A program made the translations under genes and the position numbers. A DNA stretch of 64,000 nucleotides from Bryobacteraceae bacterium (GTDB lineage: Bacteria > Acidobacteriota > Terriglobia > Bryobacterales > Bryobacteraceae), in assembly GCA_026129905.1 (NCBI GenBank), contig JAHCHE010000029.1, forward strand, positions 1 to 64,000, read 5' to 3'. This document shows positions 62,565-64,000 of the stretch, piece by piece. How positions within the stretch are numbered: the first letter of the stretch is position 1; each line of letters begins with the position of its first letter. A model generated the notes under the pieces. The model made no database searches. It was not told where the DNA came from and saw nothing but the letters and a program-made list of their open reading frames with translations.

Positions 62565-64000
62565 GGTCGCGATCGGCGCGGTCATCGCGGCGCCCGAAGC
62601 CAGTCCGGTGGGCAGGTCCTCGGAAGTCCCTGGGGCGGCAATAGCGAATTTTCTGGAGCGGCGGGGCCACCGGGTGCTTGAAGCCGGCGGCGTCTACTGG
62701 GCGCACTACCGAGGGCCGTTTTACTCCAGCCTGCCGTACCACCGGATCATCGACGCGGCGCCGGAGGAAATCCAAGGGATCCTGCGGAGGCTCCGCATTC
62801 CTTCCGTGCGGTTTCCCTCGATGCGGCACGCGGGCATTCCGGCGGGGATTTACGCCTGCCGGCCCGCGGAATTCGATCTGAAGAAGCTCTCGCGTCAGAC
62901 GCGGACAAACGTGCAGCGGGGCATGGAATCGTGCGTAATTCGCTCCGTGGATCCGGACGAACTGCTGGCGGAAGGGCTGCAACTGAACCTGGACACGATG
63001 GAGCGCCAGCGGCGCTTCGACCAGGAATTCGGGGACCCGGCGGCGTGGAAGCGATTTGTGGACGGCGTGCGGAACACTCCGGGCATCGAAGTCCGGGGGG
63101 CGTATGCCGGAGACCGGCTCTTGATTTACATCGTGGCCTGCCGGGAGGACGGGTGGCTGCACCTGCTCTATAAGATGTCGCGAAACGAGACGCGGGCGAT
63201 GGCCGCCAGCCACGCCCTGGATTACTCGTTCATCCGCGATGCGGCGGCGGAGGGCGACGTCCATTCGATCGGCAACTCGTACGTTTCGGTTCTGGCGAAC
63301 GCGGGACTGGACGAGTACAAGCGGCGGATGGGGTTCACGGTCGATCCTCATACGCTGGCGATCTATTTCCATCCCACGATTGCGGGAGTGGTCACGAGCC
63401 GGTTGGCTTGCCGGGCGGCGGCGGCTGCGTGGAAGCATCGTCCCGGCAAGCAGGGGCTCGAACTGGCGGCGCGGATCACCGAGGGGGCGCGAATTACACG
63501 AACTACTATGACCAGCCAATTGCCGATCGTCGACAACGGCGCCGTGGCGGGCGACCTTTGCCAGCACACGGGATGCACGAAGTATGCGCGCGCGTGGAGG
63601 CCGTATCCGCTTTTCCTGCTGCACGTGGCGCGGAATTACCTGCGCCAGCAGGGTTGGCAAGCGACGGCCAAGAAAACGGAGGGGTTCGTGGCGGCGCGCC
63701 TGAGCCGAGCGCGGAACGGGAAGCCGGCGGCTGTCCGGACGCCGTACTGCGCCGACGAAGCGCTCGGGCTACAGGCGGGCGAGTGGGTGGAGGTGAAATC
63801 GGAAGCGGAAATCCGCGCGACGCTGGACGCGCAGGGCAAGCACCGGGGAATGGCGTTCGTCCCGGTGGAAATGCTGCGACATTGCGGCGGGCAGTACCGG
63901 GTGTACAAGCGGGTTGAGAAGATCTTTCTGGAAGAGTCGCGGCAAAACCGGAAGCTGAAGAACACGGTGCTGCTGGACGGGGTCCAGTGCCAGGGGATCG
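62557..64000 (+). CDS. FemAB/GNAT-like protein with extra C-terminal domain (partial)
   Basis: Open from ATG 62557 to the window end, at least 481 residues, no stop found. Residues about 80-290 are GNAT/FemAB-like (FDLKKLSRQTRTNVQRGM, LQLNLDTMERQRRFD, WLHLLYKMSRNETRAM, SIGNSYVSVLANAGLDEYKRRMGF). From about residue 318 a second domain follows (LQAGEWVEVKSEAEIRATLD, RGMAFVPVEMLRHCGGQYRV), a type seen in surface-polysaccharide clusters. An in-frame ATG at 63508 could also start it as a separate protein. The gene is cut by the window edge. Confidence 0.7.
   Translation, partial: MSRVAIGAVIAAPEASPVGRSSEVPGAAIANFLERRGHRVLEAGGVYWAHYRGPFYSSLPYHRIIDAAPEEIQGILRRLRIPSVRFPSMRHAGIPAGIYACRPAEFDLKKLSRQTRTNVQRGMESCVIRSVDPDELLAEGLQLNLDTMERQRRFDQEFGDPAAWKRFVDGVRNTPGIEVRGAYAGDRLLIYIVACREDGWLHLLYKMSRNETRAMAASHALDYSFIRDAAAEGDVHSIGNSYVSVLANAGLDEYKRRMGFTVDPHTLAIYFHPTIAGVVTSRLACRAAAAAWKHRPGKQGLELAARITEGARITRTTMTSQLPIVDNGAVAGDLCQHTGCTKYARAWRPYPLFLLHVARNYLRQQGWQATAKKTEGFVAARLSRARNGKPAAVRTPYCADEALGLQAGEWVEVKSEAEIRATLDAQGKHRGMAFVPVEMLRHCGGQYRVYKRVEKIFLEESRQNRKLKNTVLLDGVQCQGI

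Overview
The window looks like chromosomal DNA of a high-GC bacterium. A soil Acidobacteriota of the Solibacter/Bryobacter kind is the best guess. This is an inference from gene style: a giant secreted SBBP-repeat protein, Tat-type leaders of the RRDFLK kind on dehydrogenases, an isomerase and an enolase, and many sugar-acid, fucose and aromatic genes. No rRNA or complete marker set is present to prove it.

Positions 1-28,000 are accessory DNA. A complete ISKra4-like insertion sequence (1-1988) has 24-bp inverted ends, a transposase and a divergent DUF6788 gene around a near-perfect palindrome. A frameshifted IS4-like transposase follows and abuts an MNT nucleotidyltransferase that lacks its usual HEPN partner. 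From 4.8 to 16.3 kb there is a tightly packed, one-strand, phage-style replication/recombination module (SNF2-type helicase, Cys-motif protein, DUF2303, VRR-NUC, HNH, primase, UvrD-like helicase, tyrosine integrase) with no capsid or terminase genes. Both helicases carry a -1 frameshift at the P-loop. Next come a large P-loop ATPase that may be a defence protein and a type I restriction operon, hsdR-hsdM-hsdS, with two extra genes (a DUF6978-like protein and a DUF1828 protein). The block ends at a 3' half of a tRNA-Pro(GGG) gene, an attachment-site scar. Beyond it lie a decayed xis-int pair and two small genes, the second encoding a DNA-binding protein.

Positions 28-43.4 kb look like stable chromosome: a diadenylate cyclase fused to a YbbR-like domain, recQ, a DUF4920 lipoprotein-like gene, a glycosylasparaginase-family hydrolase, aroA, a FucP-type sugar transporter with an aldo/keto reductase, manganese catalase, a glycosyltransferase-like protein, a Gfo/Idh/MocA oxidoreductase, a LolD-type ABC ATPase and clpC.

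Positions 43.5-64 kb hold secreted and catabolic genes: the 1,846-residue SBBP/BACON/PKD-like/FN3 protein, an amidohydrolase, an HpaB-cupin-DUF2848 operon, a SUMF1-PL11 rhamnogalacturonan lyase fusion, an M20 peptidase overlapping a Tat-exported fucose-isomerase-like protein, and an enolase-superfamily dehydratase. They are followed by a decayed piece of the SBBP-protein C-terminal repeat type and two overlapping GNAT/FemAB-like acyltransferase genes, the last running off the window. A 38-bp intergenic palindromic repeat occurs twice, in opposite orientation, 12.4 kb apart.
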